Shown piece by piece: positions 23,113 to 34,444 of a stretch of 64,000 nucleotides of DNA. The stretch is from Agapetus fuscipes. Taxonomy: Eukaryota; Arthropoda; Insecta; Trichoptera; Glossosomatidae. The DNA is taken from contig OX637345.1 of NCBI GenBank assembly GCA_951799405.1, forward strand, positions 8,184,001-8,248,000, given 5' to 3'. The position numbers were made by a program, and so were the translations under genes. Position 1 is the first letter of the stretch, and each line of letters begins with the position of its first letter. The notes under the pieces are model-generated. The model saw only the letters and a program-made list of their open reading frames with translations, was not told where the DNA came from and searched no databases.

Positions 23113-23561
23113 AAAAATTCAATTAAAAAATAATGTTTGCAGCGTAAATGGTAGATATTATTATAAACATCAAATAGTCATGTGTTGTTTTTATTTAAAA
23201 TGTGTATATTATTTTATAAACCATAAAATACATTTCGAATTTACAAAAGTCGAGTTTCGAAGTTGTTTGCTAAACAGGCTCCTAGCTAGGTGGCCGGGCA
23301 TAAATCAGTTAATATTACCAAACCATAGCCAATTTAAAGGGCTTTATAATAACATGATTTTAATACTCAATTAATATTTTCAAACTGCAGCCAATTCAAA
23401 TTTTCCGCCATTATAGAAAGGGCTTTCTGCAGCCAACTTCGCACTTGTGTACTGTACTGGACCGTAATGCGAACGCTTCACGGGCGAGTAGCGCCCCGCC
23501 CACTACTAAATTACTCGTTACTTGACTAAATCAGTGGCCTTGTGCGAACTAGCCTTTAGAG
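23113..23561 (-). repeat. Right arm of long inverted repeat
   Basis: Reverse complement of 21304-21746, ending AGCCTTTAGAG at 23561. Both arms encode the same 64-codon open frame, a consequence of identity and not evidence of a gene. Confidence 0.8.
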
Positions 23562-23879
23562 GCAAGCTCCAAGTACGGCGAAGCACAGGCTAGCACAGGC
23601 TCCCAAACTTTTGCCGGATGGTGACTCCTTTTTATAAAAGCCACGTGACTCGCGGCCCCGTTAGTGAAAAACATACGGTTCACTTTTGACAATGCTAGGG
23701 AACTATAAAGGAAGCTAAAGTAATGAAAGGCAAAGTTGCTCTTTTTCACCCATTTTTTTAACAAATGCAATGCAAAAAAAGGAAGGAACCGCTTAGAAGC
23801 ATTCGATTTGGAGGAAGATGACCAAGACATCATGTGTAGACAAAAGTCCTACTAAAATGCGTTGCAGGATGTAGAAGAA

Positions 23880-24205
23880 AGAAGAGCGCCTATAATTCAC
23901 ATTTTGAAGAGGAAACCCAAACTGATAGGTCACTCGATTAGACATTTAACACTTTAACTCGTATTAGCAACATCATTGAAAGAAATATCTTGGGAAAACG
24001 AACTAGAGGTCTCCCGAGAGCTTCATACTCCAAAGATATTAATTGCTTCTTCGATGACTCCTCCTATTCGCAGCTCAAGAGGATGGCAACCAAACGAGAC
24101 AGATGACTAGCACAACTGGACATTGCCTTTACAAGAGGATGGCGACCAACAGACACAGATGGCTAGCACAACAAGGTACTGCCTTAACAAGAGGATGGTG
24201 ACCCA
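23880..24205 (+). pseudogene. LINE Z C-terminal remnant with tandem 56 bp units
   Basis: Frame RTRGLPRASYSKDI...SYSQLKRMATKRDR is followed by units at 24077, 24133 and a partial one at 24189. 56 is not a multiple of three, so each unit shifts the frame. Confidence 0.65.
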
Positions 24206-24545
24206 AAAAAGGTTGGGAGCCTATGGCCTATAGGGAATATAGTCGTTTGTAGGAGCCTGAGGCAACGCTAAAAACCAACCGAAGACCTAAGCTAAGGGCT
24301 CGCGTGGACCTTGCCGGTCGGGAAAAAACTGGGCCACTTCACGACGCCATTTAGGGCAAGGGGACTAACTAAGGCTGTCGATAGCTTACGCATGCGGCAT
24401 GAGCTGAGACGAGTATGCGGTTACTGTTGCTCTGAAGCTTTTCCGCTAACGGTGGCCAGAACTTCTGCAAGGACAGGAAGATGGCTGGACCACTTGATGA
24501 TGCAATTAGGTCAAGATTATACCTATAAAAATAAACATTAGGAAG
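24206..24545. other. Unassigned, relatively GC-rich block
   Basis: A sharp rise in GC over 24240-24520 against AT-rich flanks. The open frame at 24311-24541 has no domain I can name. Confidence 0.4.
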
Positions 24546-24658
24546 ATTCGTTTAATAAATTGTCGTTTTACTTGCGTTTTCTTATAAATTTAGTGTATTG
24601 TATGTGCATTATTTTTATAGTGATCATAATATCTTCTTTTTTTTCATTTTGTTACATT

Positions 24659-24915
24659 TTCCTTGACTTATATATTGGTATGCGGCTGACCACCCATGCT
24701 GCAGAAAATGGTTCACTGTGCCAATGTGACCCCAGTTTCAGAGAAGGACGGCAAGAGTTGGAGGGCGTATGTCCATTTGAGATTTGGGTTTTTATGTTGT
24801 AGGTTCACATACGGCATGTACAAGCGCGAACTTATACGTGTTTGCAAGTGAGAATGCATATAACGTGAATCTCCAATGTTACATATCTTTGCAACTTAGA
24901 TTAGATTAGATTTGA
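24659..24915 (+). repeat. Family A copy
   Basis: TTCCTTGACTTATATATTGG to a short TTAGA tail. Confidence 0.8.
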
Positions 24916-24953
24916 GATTTGGGTTTTTATTTTGTTTCTACACAACCCCAATT

Positions 24954-25204
24954 GGATTACATTTCTTTGGTGAGAACTGTTTTTGTGTGAAGCACACCTC
25001 GAGAGCCATCTGCAAACTTGGTCGACGCTTTAGAAAGCGCCAATTACTCTAGCAATATGGACCCTTGGTGGCAGGTCTCTAGTAAAGGCACATGAATTTT
25101 TCAAACCAGCGAAAAAATTAAAATTATATTTTTTTTAGTACTACGCTGGTAACTTGGAACTTGAACTCACCGTTCCTAGCATTAACTACTAGACTACGGA
25201 TTGG
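24954..25204 (-). repeat. Diverged SINE D copy
   Basis: Minus strand head CCGTAGTCTAGTAGTTAATG, body and tail with GTGTGCTTCACAC. Confidence 0.6.
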
Positions 25205-25663
25205 ATTTAAGGGATGCTTGGGTGGAGTCTGAAGTTAAGGGGTGATTTCAAAACCAACCGCAAATGTGTAAAAAATGGTCAAATGAAAATAAAAACCGCA
25301 TCAAATCCCAGCCCATCCATCGAATATTCGTCCGAAAAAGGTTTCAAACCTAAATTGGGCGGTTTTTTTACAAATTGAGGTCAGGTGAGCGATTTTAACG
25401 CCCACCGTTTCCTTAAAAAAGGACGGCTAGACAAAGAAGGGAATATTCCAAATGATAAAATGGATATTTCATAATTTAATAATTGCTAGCTTTAGTAAAA
25501 ATACCAGATCAAAATGTTGAAAATTATATAACAGACAAAATAATGTTTTTTACTAAACGGAGATTTCATTTAAGATCGTTTGGTTAAAAATTATTATTCC
25601 TCTTCTTCTTTTATGGAGGACCAGTTGGATCTATCCATATTAAGACCTATTTGATCTGTAAGT
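25205..25663. other. Unassigned stretch
   Basis: No supported feature. Confidence 0.5.
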
Positions 25664-25957
25664 CAACGATAGCTCAGTCGGTAGAATGTTTGCGTTCCAT
25701 GCCAGAGGCTCAATCGCCACAAGGGTGTCAGAAATAATTTCCCGTTTCGGTGCTTATTTTAAACCCAAAATAAAATACTGGCAAGATTTACTTAGCCCAT
25801 GAGAACCTGCCCTCTCAAGAGCTGGAACACGCCCGCTTCATAAGAGTTAGCCTGTAAAAATAAATAGGTTCCTGACGCCACATGCGAGTCCTTCGTGGAG
25901 AACACGCTAAAGAAGTTGCAATATATTACGAGTATGTGCAGCTTAGTTGCATTATTT
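25664..25957 (+). repeat. SINE B copy
   Basis: Head AACGATAGCTCAGTCGGTAG, TGTCAGAAATAATTTCCCG, body and tail ending GTGCAGCTTAGTTGCATT. The B-box is degraded (GGCTCAATCGCC). Confidence 0.75.
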
Positions 25958-25975
25958 TTCGCCGTGTTTCGCATT

Positions 25976-26024
25976 TATATTCAGATACATTATATCTTTG
26001 CAACTTAGATTATAGATAGATATA
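25976..26024 (+). repeat. Family A 3' fragment
   Basis: ATATCTTTGCAACTTAGATT and an ATAGATAG end. Confidence 0.5.
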
Positions 26025-26186
26025 TTTTTATAGGTTCTTAAGTAATAAAGTTCCTTATCTAATAGGTTGGTATAATATAATATGCTGTATAGTATATGTT
26101 GTAAAAACAAGGTATTTTTTTTCAAATTCGACCACAGCAAAAACACAAGGCTCATGTAAGGTTTGGTTTATTTTTGTCAGTACACA

Positions 26187-26438
26187 TTCCTTTTCTTATA
26201 GGTTGGTATGAGGCTGACCACCCATACCGTAAACAAATGGTTCACTTTGCTAATGTCCCCCCTGTTTCAGCTAAGGTCGCAAGAGTTGCAGGGCTTATGT
26301 TAATTTCAGATTGGGTTTTTGTGTTGTAAGTCCACATGCGGCAAGTTTTAGCGAGAACTTTCACGTGTCTGCTTGTGAGATTATATTTAATATGAATCGT
26401 CAATGTAAAATATCTCTGCAACTTAGATTATACATTAA
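26187..26438 (+). repeat. Family A copy
   Basis: ATTCCTTTTCTTATAGG to CAACTTAGATTATAC. The long open frame over it is repeat-derived. Confidence 0.78.
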
Positions 26439-26445
26439 AGATACC

Positions 26446-26548
26446 TACACATGCAGCATGTCTAAGTGCGAAATCATGTCTGCTAGTGGGCGTGCATTAA
26501 ATATTAGCCTTAAATGTCATTATACATTTAACTTGCAACTTAGATTAC
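26446..26548 (+). repeat. Family A 3' half
   Basis: A second 3' half (ACATGCAGCATGTCTAAG to GCAACTTAGATTACC) directly follows a complete copy, giving a partial tandem. Confidence 0.65.
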
Positions 26549-27028
26549 CTATACTTAAACGACTTATAAATCAAGGATCATTTGGGTACAGAAAAATATT
26601 TTTGCGTTTGAAGTCTTATCTGATGAATCTATTATGGTCTGGGTGGTTCCACGACAAAATGTCCATTGACAGAATGTCCACCGGTCTGGGTCCTTCTAGT
26701 CCCTTTTCCCATATTATATCAACATGAGTTTGTTTTTAAAATTCCACATTCTGTAACTTGCATGGGGTTTGGCTAATTTAGACATAACTGTACATGCGTT
26801 CCCATTGTCCGGCATAAGCAACAATAGACCCAGAAGAAAGCTGGCTGTCGGCAGGAGAGCATACAAAGGCACAAAAGAAATGGAGAACAGGTATATCTCA
26901 TGCAACGAGGAAAAAAAATACCCAAAGAAATGAGTAACTGTGTTCTGTAGATACAATGTATTTAAAATATTTATTTATGCAAATAAATAGCAAAGTACGC
27001 ATCTATACAACCTGTGTGAGTGTATCTA
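26549..27028. other. Unassigned stretch
   Basis: The minus-strand frame 26714-26956 is hydrophobic but shows no family motif. Confidence 0.45.
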
Positions 27029-27213
27029 TCTATAATCTAAGTTGCAAAGATATATTACCTTTCAGGTTCATATTAAATGCATTCCCATAAGCCCGACACG
27101 TATAAATTCGAGCCGACCTTCCCTGACACAGGGGTGACATAAGCAAAAGCAAAAAGAACCATTTTTTTACAGTACATATGAGTGGTCAGCCATAATATAC
27201 CAATGTATAAATC
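27029..27213 (-). repeat. Family A copy with internal deletion
   Basis: CTATAATCTAAGTTGC to AGTGGTCAGCC; about 70 bp of the middle is missing. Confidence 0.65.
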
Positions 27214-27217
27214 AATG

Positions 27218-27357
27218 TTATCCATAGACAAACCAGTATTCTGCCCAGTTTGTCTATGGATAACCGGGTCAGAAGTCTAGTTGCGAATGGGGATGTATGA
27301 AAGCTTTCACACAGTTTGTTCGGTAATCCATAGACAAACCGGGCAGAATACGTGTAG
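27218..27357. repeat. Hairpin with a third inverted copy
   Basis: GTTATCCATAGACAAAC and its exact complement flank 14 bases, forming a 17 bp-arm hairpin. A related arm (TAATCCATAGACAAACCGGG) lies near 27331. Confidence 0.6.
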
Positions 27358-27404
27358 ACTTTAAAGTGTGAAAAACCGCCTTGAAAAGGCGAAAAAAAAA
27401 TCAA

Positions 27405-27692
27405 AAATATTCCCGAAGGGATCGCGTGTATCGATTCGGGACTTATTTATTTTTACGGGTAAGGGGATCGGCTTCACACCAACCACTTCAGTTGAAGTAA
27501 AGGTTTCCCAACTCCCTAGGGAGCTGGTTCTCATTTCTTGTGAAGGCTGAATACATCTTGCCGGACTTTATTTTGAGTTCGAAATAAACACCGAAACAGG
27601 AAATCATTTCTGACACTCTCTATGGGGAGCGAATCTTTGCTCTCGGCATGGAATGTAAGCATTCTACCATTTCTACCAACAGAACCATCGTC
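27405..27692 (-). repeat. SINE B copy
   Basis: Tail lost; body, TGATTTCCTGTTTCGG block and a damaged head are present on the minus strand. Confidence 0.65.
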
Positions 27693-27696
27693 TGTA

Positions 27697-27894
27697 CTTT
27701 TTACGAGCTTGGTCGTTGTTAAAATGCGCCAATCGATGGACCTTTTGTGACCGGTCTTTGGTAAAGTCAAAGAATTTTCATATTTGAATATATAAATGGT
27801 ATTTTTTTATGCTCCGCCGGAATTCGAATCCGCGACCTTCCATTTACGAGTCCAAAGCGTTAGCACAAGATTAGTTAGCATTAGATCTCCGGCC
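27697..27894 (-). repeat. SINE D copy, tail lost
   Basis: B-box GGATTCGAATTCC, CCAAAGACCGGTCACAAAAG and an ACCAAGCTCG end. Confidence 0.6.
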
Positions 27895-28190
27895 CTAATA
27901 AAAAAAATAACCATTGAACTACAACCTATCAAAAAAAATTGTTATTAAAATTTCAAAACTCTCGTGGGATCGAACTCTAAGTTTTCGTAATTTCTAGAAT
28001 TATCCCGAAAATATTAGTTGTCTTACAGGCCAGAGGTCAGGGCACGATCTCCATAAGGAGCCCAAACAGTTAACAGTGCGCCGGCCAACCATTCTCAACC
28101 TTTCAATAATTTAAAAAGTAAAAAAAATGCAGTCACGATTAAAAGATAACACATAGTCTAATTTCTTTTTGGTGTTGTTTTCTTTTTTTG

Positions 28191-28250
28191 TGGATTACAC
28201 CTCAAACGTTTAGTTGTCGCTATAGAAAGCGCCAATTCTCCACAAAGACG
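28191..28250 (-). repeat. SINE D tail fragment
   Basis: GGATTACACCTCAAACG to GCGCCAATTCTC. Confidence 0.4.
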
Positions 28251-28279
28251 ACTGTAAATTATAATTTAGCTTATTAGAC

Positions 28280-28350
28280 CTATGGCAACCGATCTTCACC
28301 CAAATGAAGTGGTTGGCATAAAGCCGTCGTCCTTACGTGTGAAAAAAATA
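28280..28350 (+). repeat. SINE B body fragment
   Basis: AAATGAAGTGGTTGGCATAAA and CTTACGTGTGAAAAAAATAA. Confidence 0.4.
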
Positions 28351-28924
28351 AATTTTGTTACTAAAATGTACGGAAGCATTCCATTTCTTCGGTCGAAAGT
28401 CGGAAGACTTGCATGGGATTACTCGGGCTATGTTTGCCATGTTACATGTACCTTGAAGGATCTGAAGAAACCTTCCCTAGCTAGCTTCAAAAGATTTTCG
28501 CCCGAATTAGCTGGAACTCCAGGAATCTCAAGGTCCATTGCTTTTGCGTGTTGGCTTGCTTTCCAAGTTGGCGTCCATTGCTATTTGGCATTTATTATCA
28601 AATTCTTCGATTTTTGTAGAAAATGCATCACTTTTTTCTTGTATTCATTATTTTCAACCTCTTTAATATACAGGTATCATTTTTGTTCAGGTGTCTTCGC
28701 TGCCCATAGTTTGAAAAGCGTTGCACTGGGGTCATCACGAGTTTTGGATTCATTTAGAGTTGATGAATGGCGGGCGCGGAATCGTGCGTTTCTAGTTGTG
28801 AGAAGCGGCATGCACGAGAAGTGTCCAGAAGGTGAGGGTGCGTGAGCGGGGAAACGTGTATCCCAACATATTAAAGCGTTCACCAAAAGCCGTATGGAAA
28901 CAGCAACAGCGCCTCGCAGTGGAG
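28351..28924. other. Unassigned stretch
   Basis: Part of a 187-codon open frame that starts inside SINE B sequence and has no recognisable domain. Confidence 0.4.
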
Positions 28925-29235
28925 AAGAGTGAGATTTTTAGAAGGGATTCTAAAATATGTTCATGGTAGGAAACGTGCCGTAATAAAATCAAGAAGACTT
29001 CAGTGGGCCGGACATGTAGCACGTGCAGAGAACTCCAAGATAATCAAAAATATCTTGGATGGCGCCTCCTGCGGTGTCAGATCAATCGGACGTCCCAGGA
29101 TATGGTGTAAAGACAATTTCAAGACCGACGCCGAAGTCCTTGGAGTAAGGTACCTACCTTGGAGCAAAGCGGCACAAGACAGAGAGCCCTGGAGGATTGT
29201 GGTGTAGGAGTTCCTAAGTCTTCAAGGCTCATGAG
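28925..29235 (+). pseudogene. RTE-like LINE C-terminal fragment
   Basis: Frame SRRLQWAGHVARAENSK, SIGRPRIWCKDNFKTDAEVL, then SKAAQDREPWRIVV and a stop; LSLQGS continues after it. 5' truncated. Confidence 0.75.
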
Positions 29236-30059
29236 CCAGAGAGAACCAGCACTGTTAGTTTTATTCTTGTATAAATTGGCAATGTTTTACTCCATTAAGA
29301 AATGGCAGACCGCGACGTTTTTCGACATTTTAGGTCGCTTTACGTCTATAATTTAATCTCAAAGGAAGGTCTTTTCCACTCTATAATCGAAAGGACGATA
29401 GCCATGAACACACTGAGAGTTTCTGCAGGATATATTGACAGATATGTGCAGGTCCTCCTACGAGGAGCTCAAAACGATTGCCTTGGATAGGGAGGAATAG
29501 CGGAGAAGACGGTTGAACATTGCTGCAAACCAATCCTAGGATTGAAACAGAAAAATAAGGCCCGATCTATGCTGAAGAGATATTATTAACATTCTAGGTT
29601 TACTTTCCATACACAAGAAATGCAATACTTTTTATGGATTGACTCCACCTCTGCCTAAAATATCCACGGTTTTCCCTCATTGTAAGTAAGGTAGTGTGGT
29701 ATAATTATATAGAGGAAGGATCGAGCGTACCGAGTGCCTTATGTTTATCACGATTTAGGAAACTAACATGATCACCAAACCCGTCATTAATGTGGAACCT
29801 GTTCACGTGGGGATAGAGATATGCAATCTCTTCAACAATACCAAAAATTATGATACATAGATAGTATAAAGCTAAATCGGAATTATGCGTGTATCATATT
29901 TAAAAATTTCGGATTTAAGACATACCTACCGTTATTGGAGAACTTATTTTATCATCGACGATTCGTTGGTGTCGTAATCAACATCCTCAGGAGACACTGT
30001 TGTAGTTCGTAGAGCAGAATACGACGTTGTTGTCCAGTTCATCCTTGATCACCGGAAAC
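29236..30059. other. Unassigned stretch
   Basis: Short open frames without domains. The upstream part of the next LINE may begin near 29950. Confidence 0.45.
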
Positions 30060-30470
30060 GCAGGGTCTATGAGTCATGGGTGCTAACATTGTCCGCCTTT
30101 GGTCTGGAAACGAAAAGGCTCAGTATAGTGCCAACAGACTTAGAACCTGCCAAACAGCCATTGAAAGGAGGATGCTGGGAATCAGTCTCAGGGACAGGGT
30201 TCCAAACCAGGAGATCCGCAGACGCACTGGGGTCACCGATGTCGTACAGCGCATGGCCTGCTTAAAGTGCCGCTGGGCAGGTCACGTCAAAACGTGGCCG
30301 AAAAATATCGACCAATGGCGACCCAGGATGTCCAAGCGGGGAGTAGGGAGACCCCAACTGAGATGGCTGGACGACATCAAGGGAACTGCGGGCTGGGGAG
30401 GGCTGAACACAGCAGCCGACAGCACGATAAGAAAAAGATTGAAGAAGTGGACTAAAAAAGGCTGAGGAAG
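30060..30470 (+). pseudogene. RTE-like LINE C-terminal remnant, frameshifted
   Basis: YESWVLTLS (a YGSETWSL-type motif) is out of frame with the following TAIERRMLGISLRDRVPNQE, VQRMACLKCRWAGHV and RGVGRPQLRWLDDI. These are C-terminal landmarks of RTE-clade proteins. At least one frameshift. Confidence 0.75.
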
Positions 30471-30835
30471 GAAGGGATAAAGGCATACGAATGCACGGAA
30501 TTTTAAAGAATAATATCCCTTTTTGTTTCTGTGTTTTTTGTTTCGAAATAAGGGCAGGTAATTAAAAAATAAATCATGCTTCCCTTTGTTACAGGCGCCC
30601 TTTTGTTCGCCTCCAGTCAGAATCGTTCACAAGGTATCGCCACATTTCACCAGAGCTCGCGCCATTGTCAAGACAAGCTTTGAAATGAGAATTTACGACA
30701 TGAGATCTTTTACAATCCATATCCATACAATGTAAACAAACAAAAACATACTACGGGGAGAAACTGTAGAGTTCGGACAAGAAGAAAACGTTGTAATGAC
30801 AGTTGGGATTTAATTTATGATTACACTTATTTTGT

Positions 30836-31025
30836 CCATATTTCAAGGGTCAGTTATGAAATCAAGAAGACTTCAGTGGGCCGGACATGTAATACGTATA
30901 GAGGATAATCAGAAATGTCTTGGCTGGTGCCCCCTCCAGTGTCAGACCACTCGGACGTCTCAGGATACGGTGGGCAGACAATGTCGAGGCCGACGCGGAA
31001 GTCCTGGGAGTGAGAGAACCAATGT
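30836..31025 (+). pseudogene. RTE-like LINE C-terminal fragment
   Basis: SRRLQWAGHVIRIEDNQK, then a frameshift into the GRPR-like part. The nucleotide sequence closely parallels 20610-20815. Confidence 0.7.
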
Positions 31026-31336
31026 GGGGAAGCGACCATCCTGTTAGTAAGTAAAAAAAAAATACATAATATAATTGTCGAAAAAATATCTTTCAAAGCT
31101 TTTTTCTCTAAAAGGCATCCGCCATTTTGTACAAATGACACATTTGTTACTGTATGTGTTGTAACAAAGCTTTGGAATAAGACAATGTTCAGTATTTTTG
31201 ACTGACTTCTAGATATTATTTCTTTTAAAATAGTTTATTAGGGGATTATAAATTACACTTGCATCTTTTATTTTCTACCCCTCTCGCTTCTTTTATCAAC
31301 CACTTATTTTCCAGTCTTCTTAATATTTATTTTTGT
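31026..31336. other. Unassigned stretch
   Basis: AT-rich; nothing supported. Confidence 0.5.
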
Positions 31337-31612
31337 CCGGTCGTAGTCTAATGGTTAACTCTACTGATCCGTACTCGAATCACAGGAGTTCGATTCCCAG
31401 CAGACCATATCAAAAATATTATCATTTCCGTTTCTTAAATATTCTTCCCTGGATCGAAAAAAATATCTACTTCTATCAAAGACCGGTCACAAAGGTTCAT
31501 CCAGCGTTACAGCAACTGTGTCTTGCTTGCAAATTGGCGTTGGCTAGCTTCGGTGAGCCATGCAAAAGGCTCTTGAGTTGTGATTTCCATAAAAACAGCA
31601 GTTTAAATAGCA
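31337..31612 (+). repeat. SINE D copy
   Basis: Head CCGGTCGTAGTCTAATGGTT, B-box GAGTTCGATTCCC, AAGACCGGTCACAAAGGTTC body, tail GGCTCTTGAGTTGTGATTTC. Confidence 0.7.
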
Positions 31613-31663
31613 ATTAAAAGAAATAAATCAGCCTGAAATTTAAATGATATTTTGATATTTAGT

Positions 31664-31972
31664 TCGGTCGATAGTCAGTTGATAGAATGCTTATGAGAAG
31701 GCAAGGGTTCGATCACCACCAAGGGTGTCAGAAATCATTTTCCATTTCGGTATTTATTTCAAACCAAAAAAATACCGGCAAGGTTTATTCAGGATTCAGA
31801 TGAAATGAGAACCAGCCTCCACGAGAGCTGGGAAACCCCCATTTCATGTGAAATGCTTGACGTTAGGTCGGGCCCTTTACCTATGAACGCAAATAGAATT
31901 TACATTTCACGTGCGATCCCTTTGGGGGCACTACATTAAAAAGTTGCACTAAATGAGCAGCTTAGAAGACGA
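31664..31972 (+). repeat. SINE B copy
   Basis: Head TCGGTCGATAGTCAGTTGAT with B-box GGGTTCGATCACC, full body, diverged tail ending GAGCAGCTTAG. Confidence 0.72.
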
Positions 31973-32360
31973 AATCTTCTGCAAAAACAAAGGTGTGGTA
32001 TTTTACCTGTTCCCAGAAGTGTAGGTTCTCAAATTTTAAGGAATTTTTAGTAGTTTTACGTGCATTGAAAACTGTTGTATAATTTTTGGAAGAAATATAG
32101 GATAATCTTACAGATTTTCGTGCCCCGCATAATATCATCATTAAATAAGTAATATTTGTGTATCTTTTTGTAGATTTTGATTTTATTTCAAGGCACGTTC
32201 CCGGCCGCGCACCATTTTTTTCTAGGGATGCTACACTCCGCTCTCGCTAAGATGGCACAAAAATCATTTATTTGAAATATGAAATACATAACCTAGATAC
32301 TGACTTCGGTAACAAAAACATATTGCACAGTATTTTAAAATTGTAAAATATTATCTTTAA
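31973..32360. other. Unassigned stretch
   Basis: AT-rich; nothing supported. Confidence 0.5.
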
Positions 32361-32576
32361 TATACTGTAAAAAAAAATTCACTTTGCCAATGTCAGCCCT
32401 GTTTCAGGGAAGGTCGGTAAGAGTTGCACGGCTTATGTTCATTTTAGATTGGGTTTTTATATTGTAGGTCCACATGCGGCATGTGCTAGCGCGAACTTAT
32501 ACATGTCTGCTTGTGGGAATGCGTTTAATATGAATCTTAAATGATATATATCTTTGCAGCTTAGATTTAGATAAGA
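32361..32576 (+). repeat. Family A copy, 5' truncated
   Basis: ATACTGTAAAAAAAAATTC to GCAGCTTAGATTTAGAT; little diverged. Confidence 0.78.
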
Positions 32577-32671
32577 AGTGTTTTTTAAGTCAGTAATTAC
32601 TTACACCGTACAAAAACATCTGCACGGAACCCAAAATGGGCAAAAACTAAGTTGAAAAGTAGGTATTAGTA

Positions 32672-32822
32672 AATTTAGATTCATATTAAATGCAAGCCCA
32701 CTATGCTGCATATGTACTACGTACTCGCAAAAAACGCAAATATCACAAAAACTCTGCAACTCTTTCTTTCCTTCCTTGAAACAAGGGTGACATTGGTAAA
32801 GTTAACTATTTTTTACTGTCTG
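32672..32822 (-). repeat. Diverged family A copy
   Basis: GATTCATATTAAATGCAAGC to ACTATTTTTTACTGTCTG. Confidence 0.6.
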
Positions 32823-33052
32823 TTAAAAAGCGAAGAAGTTCATACATTCAACAAAACAATTCGGAGTACAAGTTTTTTCATTTTTGGAAATAAAACGTTG
32901 GCCAAAAGAAGACAAAAGAGAAGAATTGATGAAATAACAAATTATGCTAGAAAGATACTCTGTCGGTAGGTATTGTGGCCGAATGAGTCAAAACGGTAAC
33001 TTTGACTTTTTTGAATAAGAGTTTTAGGCTTACACGGCCGGCTGATGATGCT

Positions 33053-33233
33053 GGAGTGATGTTTTCCGGGATCTGTTGCCGTGGTCTGTGGGAGCTGGAG
33101 CTTCACAGTTCTCATCAAGATCATCTTCATCATCATACTTCACGCTGAAGAAGCTCATCGTAGAAATGGGCGAAACGTCCGGAAGCTCCAGCCCCCACAG
33201 ACCACGGCAACAGATCTAGGAAAACATCACTCC
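33053..33233. mobile_element. Foldback element with ~50 bp inverted ends
   Basis: Left end GGAGTGATGTTTTCCGGGAT; the right end (to 33233) is its imperfect complement, with the inner blocks GTTGCCGTGGTCTGTGGG and CCCACAGACCACGGCAAC. It contains a CTGAAGA...GAAACGTC motif at 33145-33179. Confidence 0.7.
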
Positions 33234-33327
33234 TTTGACTTTTTTGTTTGAAATAAAACAATATCAGTTCGATTACTACTAATAATTGACAATAGCTCTT
33301 ACCCTAAATTACAGATATATAATAATA

Positions 33328-33793
33328 ATCTATAATCTAAGTTGCAAGGATTGTAAGTTGTCGGTACTATGGCCACGGCGGTCAAGACGCTTGTTCAGCT
33401 AGCGTGTTAGGTTCAGATAACGTTGGTTCGAGCCACGGCTGACCCCTTTGACCATAACATTGACCCTGGTTCAGATGTCGTTGCATGCACACAAGCTTCT
33501 GCTTTCACATGAAGGCAACTGGCCAGGCAAAATAGGTTGGTGAATTGCATTCCTCTTCACAAATTTATTTAAAAAAAAAAAATAATATTCATTTAAAGCT
33601 CTCAGATGTATGCCCACAAACCAACACGTGTAGTTCGCGCTTACAAATGCTGAATGTGTACTTACAAATAAAATCCAAACCTCAAATGAACATAAACCCC
33701 ACAACTTTTGCCGACCTTCCCTGACACAGGGGTGACATTGGCATAGTGAATCATTTTTTTACAGTATGGGTGGTCAGCCTCATACCAACCTAA
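33328..33793 (-). repeat. Family A copy interrupted by SINE C
   Basis: Tail end 33328-33350 and the rest 33586-33793 are parts of one element, split by the plus-strand SINE C. The copy at 17438-17679 shows the unsplit order. Confidence 0.8.
33355..33585 (+). repeat. SINE C copy inside family A
   Basis: tRNA-like head (CTATGGCCACGGCGGTCAAG, B-box GGTTCGAGCC), body ACAAGCTTCTGCTTTCACAT and TGGCCAGGCAAAATAGGTTG, A-rich tail. It must be younger than its family A host. Confidence 0.8.
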
Positions 33794-34444
33794 TATCATG
33801 GCCTATTATATGATAAATCAATGAAAATTAATAATGTCAATGTGTTTCAGTCTAAACAAAAATAGGTTGGCTGGATGCAAGAAATATATATATTTTTTAA
33901 ATTATATGTATGATGACGAATACAAAATTATAATCTATCAAAGTTTGTGTCACAATTGCGATCAACTGCCAAGGTCTTGCGAGCAGATTATATATTTTTG
34001 TTGTATGTAGGTGTGAACAGTTTTTTCATCTGTTGATTCTTTTAGGGATCACTCTGACACGTCTGTTTTTTCTACACCAACTTGTATGTTGACGCTAGCA
34101 ACTCACAAGCTGAATACAAAACTGGTACTTATTTCTTTTCTTATCATTTTCAATAACCTGTTCAAATAAAGCTGGGCGTTGCCAGGTATCCGTTGTTGAT
34201 TCTGTTTGTTATGACAGGAGCTGCCATTGGTTACAAGTGAAAATGTTTGATTTTGTAATTTTTGTAAAGTCCATGTATGGTTATTTTAGTAAATAACACG
34301 AGAAGTGCTACTTTCATGTCTAGACGATAATTATGTACCTACCGAAAACAATGTTAAAAATTCAGCCATCATCATCATCACTGGCACCAAAATCCTGGAT
34401 GGGTCTTGACCTCCTTGTAGGCGTGCGTAGAGTTTGGGCAAATA
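33794..34444. other. Unassigned stretch
   Basis: AT-rich, no supported feature. Confidence 0.5.

Noticed and set aside
22880..23122. Open frame across the N run
   Set aside because: Undetermined bases create it; it has no coding meaning.
21491..23374. Two identical 64-codon proteins on opposite strands
   Set aside because: They are the same sequence in the two inverted arms and have no domain.
24311..24541. 76-codon open frame in the GC-rich block
   Set aside because: No recognisable domain; GC-rich sequence favours chance frames.
26311..26727. 138-codon open frame
   Set aside because: Most of it is family A sequence read in one frame.
28282..28845. 187-codon open frame on the plus strand
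   Set aside because: It begins inside SINE B sequence, shows no domain or sensible codon pattern, and the opposite strand is also open in part.
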